Positions 1 to 10,765 of a DNA stretch of 64,000 nt are shown here, piece after piece. The stretch is taken from NCBI RefSeq assembly GCF_918797505.1, contig NC_092798.1:13343501-13407500 (forward strand). Direction: 5' to 3'. Below the pieces are notes generated by a model. The model saw only the letters and a program-made list of their open reading frames with translations, had not been told where the DNA came from and made no database searches. The translations under genes were made by a program, and so were the position numbers. Source of the stretch: Bemisia tabaci (taxonomy: Eukaryota > Arthropoda > Insecta > Hemiptera > Aleyrodidae). Each line of letters opens with the position of its first letter. The first letter of the stretch is position 1.

Positions 1-197
1 CAATGGAGCTGAATCAATCTAAGTTTTTAGCTCGGCGAAGAAGCTCGTTAAATTAGCAGTAACGAGGGGGAGTTAGAGAGTCGCTTTGAGCCAACTTCAC
101 ACCGACTAATTTCAGCCAACTTAACCGTCGGCCGAGTCGCTTGGAGTGCTTTGCTCAAAATTTGAAATGCTCAGCGTCGAACCTCGAAAATTCTCAC

Positions 198-495
198 GTG
201 GGGCTCTTTCTGTCGGAAAACCTGTGGAGGGAACATTGCTTGGGCACCGTATGAGTGCTGTTATTGTCAATTTGAGAGCTCGAGGTATACATTCGAAGTT
301 CCCGATGTCCTGCTTGTTCGCTTAATTTGTCCTAGAAATTTAGTTTAAATTCTTAAAGTGGGACTCTTTCTGTCGGAAAACCTGTGGAGGGAACATTGCT
401 TGGGCACCGTATGAGTGCTGTTATTGTCAATTTGAGAGCTCGAAGTATACATTCGAAGTTCCCGATGTCCTGCTTGTTCGCTTAATTTGTCCTAG
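198..495. repeat. Two-copy tandem duplication, period 160 bp
   Basis: A 138 bp segment (198-335) recurs at 358-495 with only about two mismatches and a 22 bp unrelated spacer. Both copies run from GTGGGRCTCTTTCTG to TTTGTCCTAG. The near identity implies a young duplication. No coding potential or terminal inverted repeats were seen. Confidence 0.9.
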
Positions 496-1631
496 GTTTA
501 TACAACTGTATCCGATAGATTCAGAGGTTTACTTACACAATTTAATCTGAAGTAACTGAACATTTCAAAGGAAGATATCCGTAAATTCGCTGATTAATAA
601 TTATTTTATCAGAAGTGAAACAGTCCCAAGGTTCACACGGCGTTTTTCTTCAGCGCAACATCGATTACTTCTTTTACTCCTGATTTCACTTCGATATATC
701 GATGGCCAAAGTGCAAAACTATGTATCTCCTTTTCGGAGTTTCAAAATCTCCGCTCCGATAAGTGGAAGCTACTGAATGAATTAAACACGGGGATACTCT
801 TGGTTCATGAATTGAACAATTATTGGAGAAGATATGACAAAATAATCTAATCTGCTAAAATACGTGTGTTTATATGGGAAATGCCACCAGATGACGTCAC
901 TGGGGGGTGCATTTTCTCACTTTAAATTCCATTTTCGTACATATTTCCTCATCAGAAAAAAATTATAAAAAATACTATGAAATCAGCTCTTCAAGCATTC
1001 AGGTGAAGCAGTAAAAAATTTGCTTCCAAATTCTCCATTTGGAGTTATTGTGGTCTGAGCTTCCTTTCTGCATGTACCTTCTTTAACATATATTTCCACG
1101 TGTAATACCACATTTTACTTTCCGCAGAGTCTTCACCCCGACTTGCATCCAAGCTCCAAATATAATTTTCCCTGCAAACATAAAAAATCCAGCTTTTTCC
1201 ACCTCTCAAAAGGGGGAAAAACAGAATTTTTACGACCCGCCGCACGTTTCCGAAAGTCCACCGGTCAGCACGGGTCAAAGATCGAGTAAATCAACGGCGG
1301 AGGGTTGGCCGATAAAAAGGTCTGCTCCGTCTTCGCGCCCCAGTTTACGACTGATCCGATAAATAAGAAATGGCGAGCGCACTCAAAGGCAGAACCTCTC
1401 GAGTGAATGAGTAAACGTCGCGGCAAATGCGCGAAAAAGGCTCCGATGCTTCGAGCATTTTACGAGTCGAGAAAAGTCCCCATTTACAAGTCGTAAACCA
1501 GCCTTGCAGTCGCGGCAGCTCTCATAAAATAAGCGTCTACTTCTTCTTCTTCTTCTTTTTCTTCTCTATCATCGATGGACCTCCGCGGGTTCAGGTATAA
1601 CTCTCGCTTCCGGTCAACGCTTCGTCAAAGG
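496..1631. other. No gene seen; one MITE fragment and a TTC microsatellite
   Basis: About 628-662 matches the end of the CTGCCG palindromic family described at 56386 (CACGGCGTTTTTCTTCAGCG). A short TTC-rich microsatellite lies at about 1540-1566. No reading frame resembling a known protein was found. Confidence 0.5.
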
Positions 1632-1796
1632 CAGTGGCGTGGCGTGAATTGCGATATATCGATTGATCTACCGTTTACACCTATGGAAAAGGATCGATAA
1701 ACAGGGTGTTCGCAGCGAGCGCCTTAATAATCGATTCTTTACCATAGGTTTAAATGGCATAACAATCGATACATCGCAATCCACGCCACGCCACTG
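1632..1796. mobile_element. hAT-type MITE, 165 bp (family A)
   Basis: Terminal inverted repeats CAGTGGCGTGGCGTG / CACGCCACGCCACTG enclose a largely palindromic body. The flanks are a perfect 8 bp target-site duplication, GTCAAAGG, at 1624-1631 and 1797-1804. An 8 bp TSD with CAGTGGCG-like termini is characteristic of the hAT superfamily. It has no coding capacity, so it is a non-autonomous element. Both strands carry short frames that are only palindrome translations. Confidence 0.93.
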
Positions 1797-1804
1797 GTCA
1801 AAGG

Positions 1805-2535
1805 TGAAATTCATCGTTTTCTCGCAGAAGGGACCTAACTCCAGTGCGGCCTTGCAAAATTGACTCAAAGTATCCAATGTTTCATCAGAACATGACTGTG
1901 AAATTTGTATCTAAATTTTGTTTATATGCGCGCCTCATCAGTGGGGAAAAATCGCTGACAATTTCCATTAGAAACGCCCGTCAGTTTCCTGATAAAAACG
2001 CAATTTGCGAGAGAGATTTATGCGGTGTTGAAATGTAATCAAGTTCTTTCGTCTAAGAAACGACGAATTTGAGTGAGAAAAAACAGCATGGGGGTGGAGA
2101 GAAGAGAGGGGTGAATTTTACGTCGCGATAGCTTCGCTTCAGGGAGGGGGGCCAGTGAGTAAAATTTTGAGTGCGTAGTAAATAAATCGACGTAAAATAG
2201 GTCAGTTGCGTGTGTCGTACAGTCGTCTTTTGATTATTGAGTCTAGGACAAGAATCAGAATCCGGAAATATTTCATGATATTTTTCCCTGGTTTTTTTCT
2301 TGATTGCCGGGAAATGTTCCCACAAGAGAACCTGAGATTTCCTTTCTTTTTTCAGGATTATTAGCAGATTTTTTCGTATTTGGTCCATTTTTCAAAAACC
2401 AAATCAACGAAGATCTTGAAGCTCAAAAATAATGTGATATCGGATAGAAGAAATGTTCATTGCCGAATCGTGTTTAGAGTGAAATTCTAAAAAGGAAAAA
2501 TTTATCGCGTGCACAAATTCGTACCCTGTTTGGTG
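1805..2535. other. No gene or repeat recognised
   Basis: AT-rich sequence. Frames on both strands are short and low in complexity, with no motif I can name. Confidence 0.4.
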
Positions 2536-2770
2536 CACTGGGAAGAAAGCCTCTTGGACCCAGAGTCTAGACTCTAAAAAAATATGACAAGAAAATATTC
2601 TCTTGATTCAATCGGAGTTTTGATTGACTCAATAATCAAAAGGAAATCCGCTTAAATGTAGAGGCTTGGCCTTCGCCTCAAGCAAAAATCCGATTGAATC
2701 AAAATTATGTTTTCTTGTTAAATTTTTCAAGAGTCTGGACTCCAAATCCAACAGAATTATTTTCCCAGCG
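2536..2770. mobile_element. Palindromic MITE, CACTGG...CCAGYG termini (family E, copy 1)
   Basis: A foldback element whose arms carry the shared blocks GAGTCYAGACTCT and TTGATTCAATCGG in inverted orientation. Seven other copies in this window share the same arms (7828, 13808, 36012, 38717, 50766, 51420, 57378). The body is diverged at its centre. The copy at 57378 shows a TA target duplication, suggesting a TA-targeting element. Confidence 0.8.
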
Positions 2771-2847
2771 TGGTCCATTCAAATAAAAAAATCCACAAAC
2801 TTTTAAGAAAGATGACCCTTTATTAGGAAGAACTCGATGAAGTCCAA

Positions 2848-2888
2848 GGGTTCATATGGCGTTTTTAATATAGCGCGGCGTTGCAGTC
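2848..2888. mobile_element. Fragment of CTGCCG palindromic MITE (family F)
   Basis: Matches the terminal segment of family F (TTCATATGGCGTTTTT... ending GGCGTTGCAG). Only about 40 bp survive. Confidence 0.5.
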
Positions 2889-2950
2889 CTCACTCAATTT
2901 CCACGTGAATCCTGTTTTACACATAAATCCATGCTTCTTGGGGCTCATGC

Positions 2951-3113
2951 CAGTGGCGTGGCGTGCTTTGCGATATATCGATTGTTACGCCATTCAAACG
3001 TATGAAAAAGATCGATTATCTGGGCGTTCGCAACGAGCTCCTTGATAATCGATTCTTTACCATAGCTTCAAATGGCGAGATATCGATAATCGATCGTTCA
3101 TGCCTCGCCATTG
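2951..3113. mobile_element. hAT-type MITE (family A, copy 2)
   Basis: The left end is CAGTGGCGTGGCGTG. The right end has decayed to GCCTCGCCATTG. A perfect 8 bp duplication, GCTCATGC, lies at 2943-2950 and 3114-3121. The internal ATCGAT-rich palindrome is shared with 1632-1796 but is more diverged, so this is an older insertion. Confidence 0.9.
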
Positions 3114-3635
3114 GCTCATGCGGACACTGGAATACGCCCTACGGCAGAAAAGAGACAAATTTTGACATAAAATCTTTTCCGTGCACAGTAAAATTCGCGT
3201 GGGGCATTTGGTTCGTTTTAAAGAATAGCCGAGCGAGCGATCCTCTTCACCCCCTCCGCTAATATAACGCTAAATAACGCTATAATAACGCCGAATAAAG
3301 GCTAATATAACGGCGGAAAGCCAGCCATAAAGATCGGAGTCCCTTTAATGGGTCATACTAATGAGCAGAAAATTGGCGGCGTTTAATTACAGTCCGCTCG
3401 AAGGATCTTGTAAGCCCACTCGGTTGCGGCTGGACTCGACTGAGCTTCGTAGAAAGCTTCGGATATTTACAGAGCAGGCGATGTTTGTTTAGAGTCCGGT
3501 GCGGACGGTATTTAACCGGAGGTATTTTGCAAATGATTCGCGGTGAGTCTCGGAGAGGTCGTCGAATTTCAGCATGGAAATCTTCAAACGAGGAAAGTCC
3601 TGGCTTCAAACTGTAAATGGTCCGAGGAGAACGAT
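3114..3635. other. No gene recognised
   Basis: Contains a short degenerate repeat of the form TAATATAACGCTAAATAACG around 3259-3310. Nothing else was identified. Confidence 0.4.
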
Positions 3636-4078
3636 TGAGGGGCTTGGAGGAATTGGAGTATAAGTGCAGTTTTTTTTTTTGGGGGGGGGGGGTGAGATAT
3701 TAATGATTTCAAGTAAAACTGAATCACTAAATACAAAAAGGGCACATGCCCAGAAAACCAAATTGTTCAGGAGACACAAAAAAACTGTTTATTTCGTGGT
3801 AGATATTTTTTGAAAAGTCGTTATGTTTAAAAAAATGTGTACCATGAAATAAACAGTTTTTTGTGTCTCCTGAACAGTTTGGTTTTCTGGACATGTGCCC
3901 TTTTTGTATTTTGTGATTCAGCTAGTCTTAAGGCATTTTCTTTGAAAAATTCGCTCCCAAATTCCGATTTTTAAGCATCAAAAAGTCTGCAGCTTTAATT
4001 TTCTTTCCGCCGTAAGGATCCACGTAATTTCGAAACTTCAAACACGTATTTCTCGAAATAGCAAATACTGCACTTATT
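3636..4078. mobile_element. Inverted-repeat element of family T, interrupted
   Basis: Begins GAGGGGCTTGGAGG and continues through GATTTCAAGT and CGCTCCCAAATTCC to GCACTTAT. This order matches, in inverted orientation, the fuller copy at 29722-29975. A separate palindrome (3719-3921) is inserted in it. A poly(T)/poly(G) run sits at about 3670-3692. The distal end is truncated. Confidence 0.65.
3719..3921. mobile_element. Nested palindromic MITE, 203 bp (family O)
   Basis: Arms CTGAATCACTAAATACA / TGTATTTTGTGATTCAG continue inward through GGGCACATG and AACTGTTTATTTC, with a loop near 3810-3835. It lies inside the family T element. No clear target duplication was identified. Confidence 0.85.
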
Positions 4079-4992
4079 ATTAATTATTTTTTCAACGAGG
4101 CTAAAAACTCGGTGCTTTAGGATTTTTGCTGGTTTTGGTTCTCCTTTGGAAGAATCTTTAAGACAAAAAATGCACATACTTAAGATCAAAGAAAATGAAT
4201 GAATATTACACGTAAATCCTAAGATTAGTAGATGTGCACTACGGATTAGGGGTATACATATGATCTCCATTTGTTTGAAAAACCATTGAAAGGAGCAAAT
4301 TAATATTGATAATAAATAAAATTTCGCATTCTGCATAGTGTAAGTAAAAAACAGTGAACCAAGCTGGAGTCGAAAAATACGAAGCCGAGTCATTTTCTTT
4401 GATTCATGATTGGACAAAACATAAGGGGGAAAAAGTCAATAGAAACATAAAAAACGCCCTTATTGAGGTTTAAGTCAAAATTCGATGTGCAAACAGTTAT
4501 ACGACGGCTAATAGCAATACTGGTTCGTCGTTTACGTCCACTAAGAGATTGGCCAACAATCATAAACTTTCAAAACACGACTTTGGACCGAGTAAAAATC
4601 ATATTTGCAGTCATAAAGCAACAATATTCCGACTCAATTTTATACCGGGAGCAAAAAAAGGCGAAGAAAAAAAAGAACGTAGTATTTTAGTAAAGGGAGG
4701 AAAGCCATTTAATAATTAGCCTTAGAGTCCGTAAGAATATGTGTAACTTATAGGACTCATGAGAAGATGGATATATGTTCCCTCTATAAAAACATGAGTT
4801 CATCCGGAGGAACTAGGGTAAATATAATGAACACGCGCACACATGTCGTCCTCATGAGAAACGCCCTATGATCATTCGGACGTTGCCGATATTTCCTCTG
4901 ATAAAACATATATTATTGCGAAAAGTTACAAATATTTTTCCTTAAAATTTTAAGGTAAGCTACGTTAAATTGCAGAGAATTTTTTTTTTTTT
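4079..4992. other. No gene recognised
   Basis: AT-rich. An 85-codon-scale frame near 4463-4690 has no recognisable domain and ends in a lysine run. A T14 run is at 4981-4994. Confidence 0.4.
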
Positions 4993-5106
4993 TTAAATCA
5001 ACCACGAAACTCACAAGTTTCTCAAAAAAATTGTGTTTTATCGAACGAAATTTGGCAACACCCGAGGGCTCATACGGTGTTTCTCCTCAGCACGGCAGCA
5101 TTCTGA
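4993..5106. mobile_element. Right half of family F MITE
   Basis: Carries the diagnostic right-half blocks GAAATTTGGCAACA, CTCATACGGTG and CTCAGCACGGCAG. The left half is missing. Confidence 0.65.
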
Positions 5107-5740
5107 TGGAGTTACCCCGAAGTTCTAAAAGACAGGAGCATAACAAAAACATGACTGGCGTCGGATCCGAAGACACGGCCTTTGTTTCGGAGGATTTTAT
5201 GAGGGAATCTGGACCGCGAGTTTTGCGCCACCGGCGCAGTAAACGCTGTGCGGCGTAATAAAACACAAACGCAACGTATTTAACGAGCAAACTCTCGGAA
5301 GAAGCGCTGAAATTTCCCCAATTGGCAAAAAGTTGCGAAGTTCAGCGATAAACTAATTTCCATATTACATATTGTCGGTGGAAGAAAATGAGGGTTTTAC
5401 GGCACGATTTGACAACGTGAGCTAGGAGCGACAAATTGACTCGCTTCCAAACAAAATAGCTGCATAATAAAAGTTTGCGAATGAGAGTACGTCCGTGTGA
5501 GTGAGTGGGGACTTGGAAAATGACGAACGGTGCGGAAAACTCGTCTCTCTCTCTCTCTCTCTCTCCTCTCTACGGGTTCCACAGCGGCGGAGTAATGAAT
5601 TTCGTTCTATATTTTGTCGAAATGTGCGTTCAGTCACTCACTCATTTAATCACTAATTTCTGAAACAGTCTAATATTGCTTGGGTGCAGTAAATGTGGAC
5701 TATGTGCGGTAGCGATAAACGCTTCGTTAAATGCAAGAAT
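5107..5740. other. No gene; TC dinucleotide microsatellite
   Basis: A (TC)n tract with one interruption lies at about 5543-5572. The remaining sequence has no assignable feature. Confidence 0.55.
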
Positions 5741-5885
5741 AATTGGACTGCATTTCGCAATTTGGAACTAGAAATTCTGGCTCGTCTGAAAAAACACTTA
5801 TGTGCATAGGGAAATCAATGGCACATACGTTGTTTTTAAACCGGGCCAGAATCTATAGTTCCAAATTGCAAAATGCAGTCGAATT
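5741..5885. mobile_element. Palindromic MITE with AATTGGACTGC ends (family H, copy 1)
   Basis: The left arm AATTGGACTGCATTTCGC and the right arm GCAAAATGCAGTCGAATT enclose GAACTA-AAATTCTGGC and its inverse. Other copies are at 9114-9258 and 26272-26418. A frame that begins inside it (5743 onward) is an artefact of the repeat. Confidence 0.85.
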
Positions 5886-6126
5886 GAGAATGCAAAAACA
5901 TTTTAGGGAATGGGGAAATCAGGGCATTTTGCAAGGAGTCATATTGCAGAGTCGACGAGATATTTGCAACAAGTATGGATGGGTTTTGAAATGCTACATA
6001 AGTATGCTACATGTGGAATTTTCGGCTCATAATGACATGATCCACAAAAAAGCTAAGCCATTCATCTTATTCCTTGGAGGAAGTAAATAAAATAGAACGC
6101 AGGCTTACGGACTAATATATGTACTA

Positions 6127-6215
6127 GCCTTAACTCTGCCGGCGTTTGAGTTTAGCAGAGATTCACTCTTGGCCCGGAAGGCTAGGACTTACAGAAAATC
6201 CTGCCGCAGATCATC
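6127..6215 (-). repeat. Dispersed repeat, inverted relative to 7385-7465
   Basis: Read on the minus strand, blocks GTAAGTCCT-GCCTTC and GAGTGAATCTCTGCT match 7405-7460 on the plus strand. A third, weaker copy in direct orientation lies at about 7245-7290. The nature of the unit is unknown. Confidence 0.5.
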
Positions 6216-6326
6216 AGTAAGCGGGAGCGTGACACCGATGCGTGTATGCTCTCAGCTCTGGTGGAGAAAGAGAGAACTTCAATTGCACTTATTAATAAGC
6301 AATTTTCACTCTCGGTAACAGACACC

Positions 6327-6389
6327 GCTGCAGCCCAGTGGTAAAGCACTCGCCTCCGGGCCGGCAGGTCCACGGATCGCGCCTCCAAT
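6327..6389 (+). repeat. tRNA-like segment (degenerate SINE head or tRNA pseudogene)
   Basis: CAGCCCAGTGGTAAAGC resembles a pol III A box, and CGGATCGCGCC, about 40 bp further on, resembles a B box. The stems of a functional tRNA cannot be completed with confidence, so this is only a tRNA-related candidate. Confidence 0.35.
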
Positions 6390-6682
6390 TGCCTATATTT
6401 TGACGTCGTTATTACACATTATGTCATAAATGCCGCGAGTGGCCGTAAAGAAATACTTCTTTTTCCATAAAATAAGAGTGAGGCGTGCATTTTTGCGCAC
6501 GTAATTGAAAAGGGCTCCTCTTGCAGAGAAACCTCTGGACCTAGGGTGTAGGGCCCTAATCTTACGTAGACCGTCCAATAATATTTTTTTTTTTTAGAGG
6601 AAAAAGCAGACTCCGAAGACAGAAATAAATGTAACATTAGTGGGCAGTATAAACAAATAAATGTAAGTAAGCCTTTTCAAAG

Positions 6683-7074
6683 GGGCCGTCCGCAAATTAC
6701 GTACCTAAGGCACTTACAGGGAGCCAGGAGGGGGGTCCAGAGGTGCCTTACCTACGTAAGCCAAACGCTAAAATTTTGTTTCTTCCAAATTCCGTTAATC
6801 TAAAGACTTACTAGTCCAAATTTCGTTTTTTAGACGTTTAATGTTTTTTGGTTAAAATGTAATTTTTCTGAACTTTTTGAATTTAAAAACTGTTATTTTT
6901 TCAATACAACTGTTATTTTTCATGATCTCCTACCAGCGATTAGTAATGTTTAAAACAATACCGATCTGTTTCAACACCATTTTTTTTTTATTAAATTATG
7001 CATTTAAACGATAGAAGAGGGGGGGGGGGTCATAAAAATCGGAAAAATTGCCTTTCGTAATTTATGGACGGCCC
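6683..7074. mobile_element. MITE with GGGCCGTCC termini (family W), 392 bp
   Basis: Left GGGCCGTCCGCAAATTACG and right CGTAATTTATGGACGGCCC form imperfect terminal inverted repeats. A 5 bp direct repeat, CAAAG, flanks the element (6678-6682, 7075-7079). The interior is AT-rich with a G-run near the right end and no coding frame. Confidence 0.75.
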
Positions 7075-7139
7075 CAAAGAGTAATTTTGAAATTTCCTAT
7101 TAGTATTTTTTGTATTCCTTACGCCTACGGTCGTTTTAC

Positions 7140-7469
7140 TTCGAATTCCGTACCCTATAAATAAAAGAAGAGCAATTGTGCAGATTTTTCTTTTACATAA
7201 AGGGACGTTTCACTTTAAAAGATTCCGTCTTGGTCCGCAGGAGTTTTTGTCAGCCCTTCCTTCAGAGCTCAGGGGGGCTGAATCTCTGCCTGAGGCGAGG
7301 ACTGACAGAAAATCCTTCTCCGGGTGCGGAGTGCCTAGAGTCTGCAGAAAGGGAACATCGATGCTCCCGACTGCGCACCAGACAGTTTGCGATGGAAATT
7401 CGGCAGGATTTTTTGTAAGTCCTGCCTTCGGAATTCAGGAGTGAATCTCTGCTGAACACTCGACTCAAC
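7140..7469 (+). repeat. Diverged direct repeat, period about 165 bp
   Basis: TTTTTGTCAGCCCTTCCTTC (about 7244) and TTTTTGTAAGTCCTGCCTTC (about 7411) begin related segments ending GAATCTCTGC. The second copy is also related, inverted, to 6127-6215. Confidence 0.5.
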
Positions 7470-7512
7470 TCTGCCGGGCTGAGAAAAAACGCCGTATGAG
7501 CCTTCAGACGTA
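7468..7512. mobile_element. Left-end fragment of family F MITE
   Basis: CTGCCGGGCTGAGAAAAAAC followed by GCCGTATGAGCCTTCAGACG matches the F terminus. The rest of the element is absent. Confidence 0.6.
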
Positions 7513-7827
7513 AATAAACAAAGCTTCATTTAACGTCGCGTGCACCGGATACTGACAGAATTTCATTGAGGCGCCTGGATACAACTATTCGAACTCTATG
7601 GATGCCCGTGTTGCATACGCGCAGATTTGAAGGCGTTTTGACTGTCAATGCGTTTTGAGTCACCATCACCATATCTCCCGCAGCCGTTGGCGACTTTTTC
7701 AGAGAAATCATCGTAATTTTCGGGCGACTTACGCCCCAATAGTTCTACAAACGCACCTGTACACGTTAAATGCACCCGTTCCCGCTTTCTAACATAGATT
7801 CTCTACTTTTCTGGGACTTCTCTCGTC

Positions 7828-8056
7828 GTTGGAAAAAGAAAAGTCTCTTAGATCCGGAGTCCTGACTCGTAAAAAAATTAACAAGAAAACACACTCTTGA
7901 TTAAACCAGATTTTTTCTTCAATCAGAAGGACATCAGCTTAAATTAAGGGGCTTGGGTCTTGATTCATAAAAAATCCGATTGAATCAAGCGTATTATTTC
8001 TTGTCAAATTTTCTTTCTAAGAGTCATGACTCTGGAGTCTGGATATAGGAGTTCCA
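7828..8056. mobile_element. Palindromic MITE (family E, copy 2)
   Basis: Shares the E-family blocks TTAGATCCGGAGTC, ACAAGAAAACA, GATTGAATCAAG and TTCTTGTCAAATTTT, arranged as inverted arms. It is diverged at both ends, so the exact limits are approximate. Confidence 0.7.
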
Positions 8057-8156
8057 CTGGAACGCGTAGAACGGGGTGAATCGCGACAGTGAACCGAAAC
8101 AAAAGAGTAAATCGGTTCAACGTGATCTTCAGCGACTACGGCTAAAAAAAAGGAAG

Positions 8157-8240
8157 CCAGAGCGCCTGCAATTTTTCGTGTATGCAACACGGACATCTCG
8201 AGAACACGAATAGTTGCATTCAAACGTAGCCATTCAAAAA
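8157..8240. repeat. Dispersed repeat (family AA, copy 1)
   Basis: Runs from CCAGAGCGCCTGC through CGTGTATGCAACACGG to GTAGCCATTCAAA. A near-identical copy is at 34530-34617. Internal ACACGAA/TTCGTGT forms a small hairpin. Confidence 0.75.
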
Positions 8241-8263
8241 GCCCTTTTAAGATGCGCTCCGAG

Positions 8264-8708
8264 TGGTGTTGTTGATTCATTTTCGATTTTCGGAAGAAAT
8301 CGATTAATTGCACAAACTAACCGATTAAATTAAATCGATTTGTAACACTCAATTTTGCTGTTGAATCGATTTTTTATTCACAAATCGTAATTTGTCGATT
8401 TTCCGATTTTCTACAAAAAAAAAAAAAAATTATTCCTGAGGAAGTAATACGCCTAAGTCATTCTTCCAAACTAAAGGAGCCATTATGCCGTTTCAAAGGA
8501 CGATGAAACTAACGCTCTGCGAGACGAGAATTTATGAAAAACGAACGGCATGATACTGTTCCTGTTCCTAAAAATCGATTTTTTTTTTCCAGAGCGATTT
8601 GCTTGAAAATCGATTTTTTGGCCCTGATTTTTCTGTGATAAATCGATTCTCTGGACAGAATCGAAATTTTCGATTGAATCGATTTTTTGGAAAAAATCAA
8701 CAACACTA
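8264..8708. mobile_element. hAT-like non-autonomous element, 445 bp, ATCGATTTTTT-rich (family Z)
   Basis: Ends TGGTGTTGTTGATT / AATCAACAACACTA are terminal inverted repeats. Flanks GCTCCGAG (8256-8263) and ACTCCGAG (8709-8716) form a 7/8-matching 8 bp duplication. The interior is made of many degenerate AATCGATTTTTT motifs in both orientations. The 8 bp TSD suggests hAT. It has no coding capacity. Confidence 0.8.
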
Positions 8709-8716
8709 ACTCCGAG

Positions 8717-9113
8717 TGGCGCCAGACGGAGTGATCCGCGCGGTCCCGTCACTGACAGTCGCGACCTTGGCTCTGTTGCCAAGTGAGGCTCTTAAAAATC
8801 ATGTAAATAGGAGGCTAGGAGCAAAATGTGACAACGAGGAACGAAGAGAATGGAAGGAGACGAGTGGTGCCGCCTCCGACGCGGCACGTGACCGGATAGT
8901 GTTGTGTATATCTTGCCCCACCGTTTCGCGCCGCGACGCGCCGTTCCCCTCTCTACGGACATAGATGCCAAATTTCATGAGATTCCATAAAAATTAACTT
9001 CTAAAATGTTTTTCTTCACGTTTTTTTTTTTGTAAAATGAAATTTGAAATGTGATGTTCATTTTTAATTTTTATTTTTATTTTATTTATTCATTTTAAAA
9101 ATAAAAGACTCAT
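8717..9113. other. No gene recognised
   Basis: A moderately GC-rich stretch (8717-8960) is followed by AT-rich DNA. One 82-codon frame (8716-8964) lacks any recognisable motif. Confidence 0.4.
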
Positions 9114-9258
9114 AATTGGACTTCATTTTGCAATTAGAAACTATAAATTCTGGCTCCTCTGGAAAAACACTAATGTTCATTGGGAAACTGATGGCACATT
9201 CAATGTTTTTAAACCGGGCTAGAATTTATAGTTCCAAATTGCAAAATGCAGTCCAATT
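9114..9258. mobile_element. Palindromic MITE (family H, copy 2)
   Basis: AATTGGACTTCATTTTGC to GCAAAATGCAGTCCAATT, with internal AAACTATAAATTCTGGC and GCTAGAATTTATAG. Size and layout match 5741-5885. Confidence 0.88.
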
Positions 9259-9538
9259 AGGGTTCTGCCAAGAAATGGAACCTCTGTAAGGGGGTGGGGG
9301 CGGAAATCCAGACCCATTGCCTAGAGGAGCCACGCTGGAACTACCAGCTTTTGAGAGGCTTTAGGGGGGCTGTAGGGGCTCTATTTGGTCGATTCATGAC
9401 CCGAAATTATCGAAAGTATGATAAAACAAGTTTTGCGACTCGATTCGCGGGCATCACAGGGTAGAAATAAAATGAATTTTGAACCAGGCAACGCTGAGTG
9501 ATGTTCAACAGACCACGCTACTAAACCGCGGTTGCCCC
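9259..9538. other. No gene recognised
   Basis: A G-rich patch near 9288-9302 and ordinary unique-looking sequence. No repeat ends were found. Confidence 0.35.
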
Positions 9539-9546
9539 GTTCCCAC

Positions 9547-9858
9547 TAGAGTCCCTTTATACAGAGAGTCAAGACAATTCGGCTCATGGATGTCACAAAC
9601 GGGAATAAAGATTACAGAAATTGAACGTTTTTCGTAATCTTTGATCGGCCCATTCTCAAATGCCTTTTTCCGTTCCTCCTCTCATTCCGTTTGTTCCTTG
9701 CCGAACCCGTAATTCCCTGGTCCATTCCAGATTATAATCTTTGCAATCGGCAAAAATGTAATCTGTATTCCCGTTTGTGACACTGTGGAGGCCTAAAATA
9801 CGGGAACCAATCAGAAATGGATTCAAATTGTCTTGACTCTCAGTATAAAGGGACTCTA
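9547..9858. mobile_element. hAT-like MITE, 312 bp (family R)
   Basis: Ends TAGAGTCCCTTTATAC / GTATAAAGGGACTCTA (near-perfect TIRs) continue inward as AGAGTCAAGACAATT and its inverse. A perfect 8 bp duplication, GTTCCCAC, lies at 9539-9546 and 9859-9866. The matching TCACAAACGGGAAT-type blocks at about 9594 and 9770 extend the palindrome. Confidence 0.9.
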
Positions 9859-9866
9859 GTTCCCAC

Positions 9867-10765
9867 GAGAACGTTGTAAAAACCTCAATATCTACGAGAT
9901 ATGGTGCATTTTAAAGAGCGTTTCGGCAACACAAACCAGAACCAGACGACACCGGCTCGGTCTCGAATGCTTCGGAGGGGAACGCAACGCAACGTTCCGT
10001 CAGCTACAGCTCGGCAGTTTCCGATCCGCTGCTTGTCTGTGCTGTGCGTTCAGGTTTTTAAAGTTTAGTTTGTACGGAGTGTTTCCCATTTAACAATTGG
10101 TATCTAGTAGTTTCGTGATAAAAAAAAAAAATCGTGAGCCATTCTTTGTTAACGTTTCAATTGCAAAAAAATTGTCCAGTTTCGGTACAACGAAAAGCCA
10201 AAATATATACCCATTATAGGTCACGTTCACATCCAGTTACAAGACTGTTGAGGGGAACTGTGGATTTTCCTTCCGAGTTTGACCTGTGCAAAATTCTATC
10301 ACGCTATTTTGGAATTTTTGTTTTTATGCGAAAACTTCTGAAAATGAAATGTTTAGAGCGATTCTTCAAATGAAATGCATAAATACTTATTATAGTGATT
10401 GATTTCTCCATGCCGTTATTTTTACTATCGTTCGGGGCTCTATCGCGAGTTTTAGCTCCGAATCCAAAATTTCATTCCGCCCAGTAAAAGCACACAGCAC
10501 AGCGTACGTCTTTAGATTCCATCACTGACATCTTCACATGTTCGCGCGTCAAAAGTTTACAGAAAAAATGATGAAATTCCACGTGACTTCCCGGTTCCGG
10601 CCGACGGACATACGTTGTTTCGGCTTTCGCGCGATTTGCTGGGTGACTACGAGGTGATACAATTTCAATTTCGTACGCGTGTGTGCGCTCTGTGAAACCG
10701 ACCCCGATATTTTTGTGAAATTATTGTCGACATTCAAAAATCCGGCGAACTTATTCGATCTAAAC
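9867..10765 (+). promoter_or_regulatory. Upstream region of the MADF-BESS gene
   Basis: The stretch 9900-10060 is richer in CG dinucleotides than its surroundings and is not repetitive. It would suit a promoter or 5' UTR. No TATA box at a convincing distance and no unambiguous initiator were found. The transcription start is unknown, and an upstream non-coding exon is possible. Confidence 0.3.
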
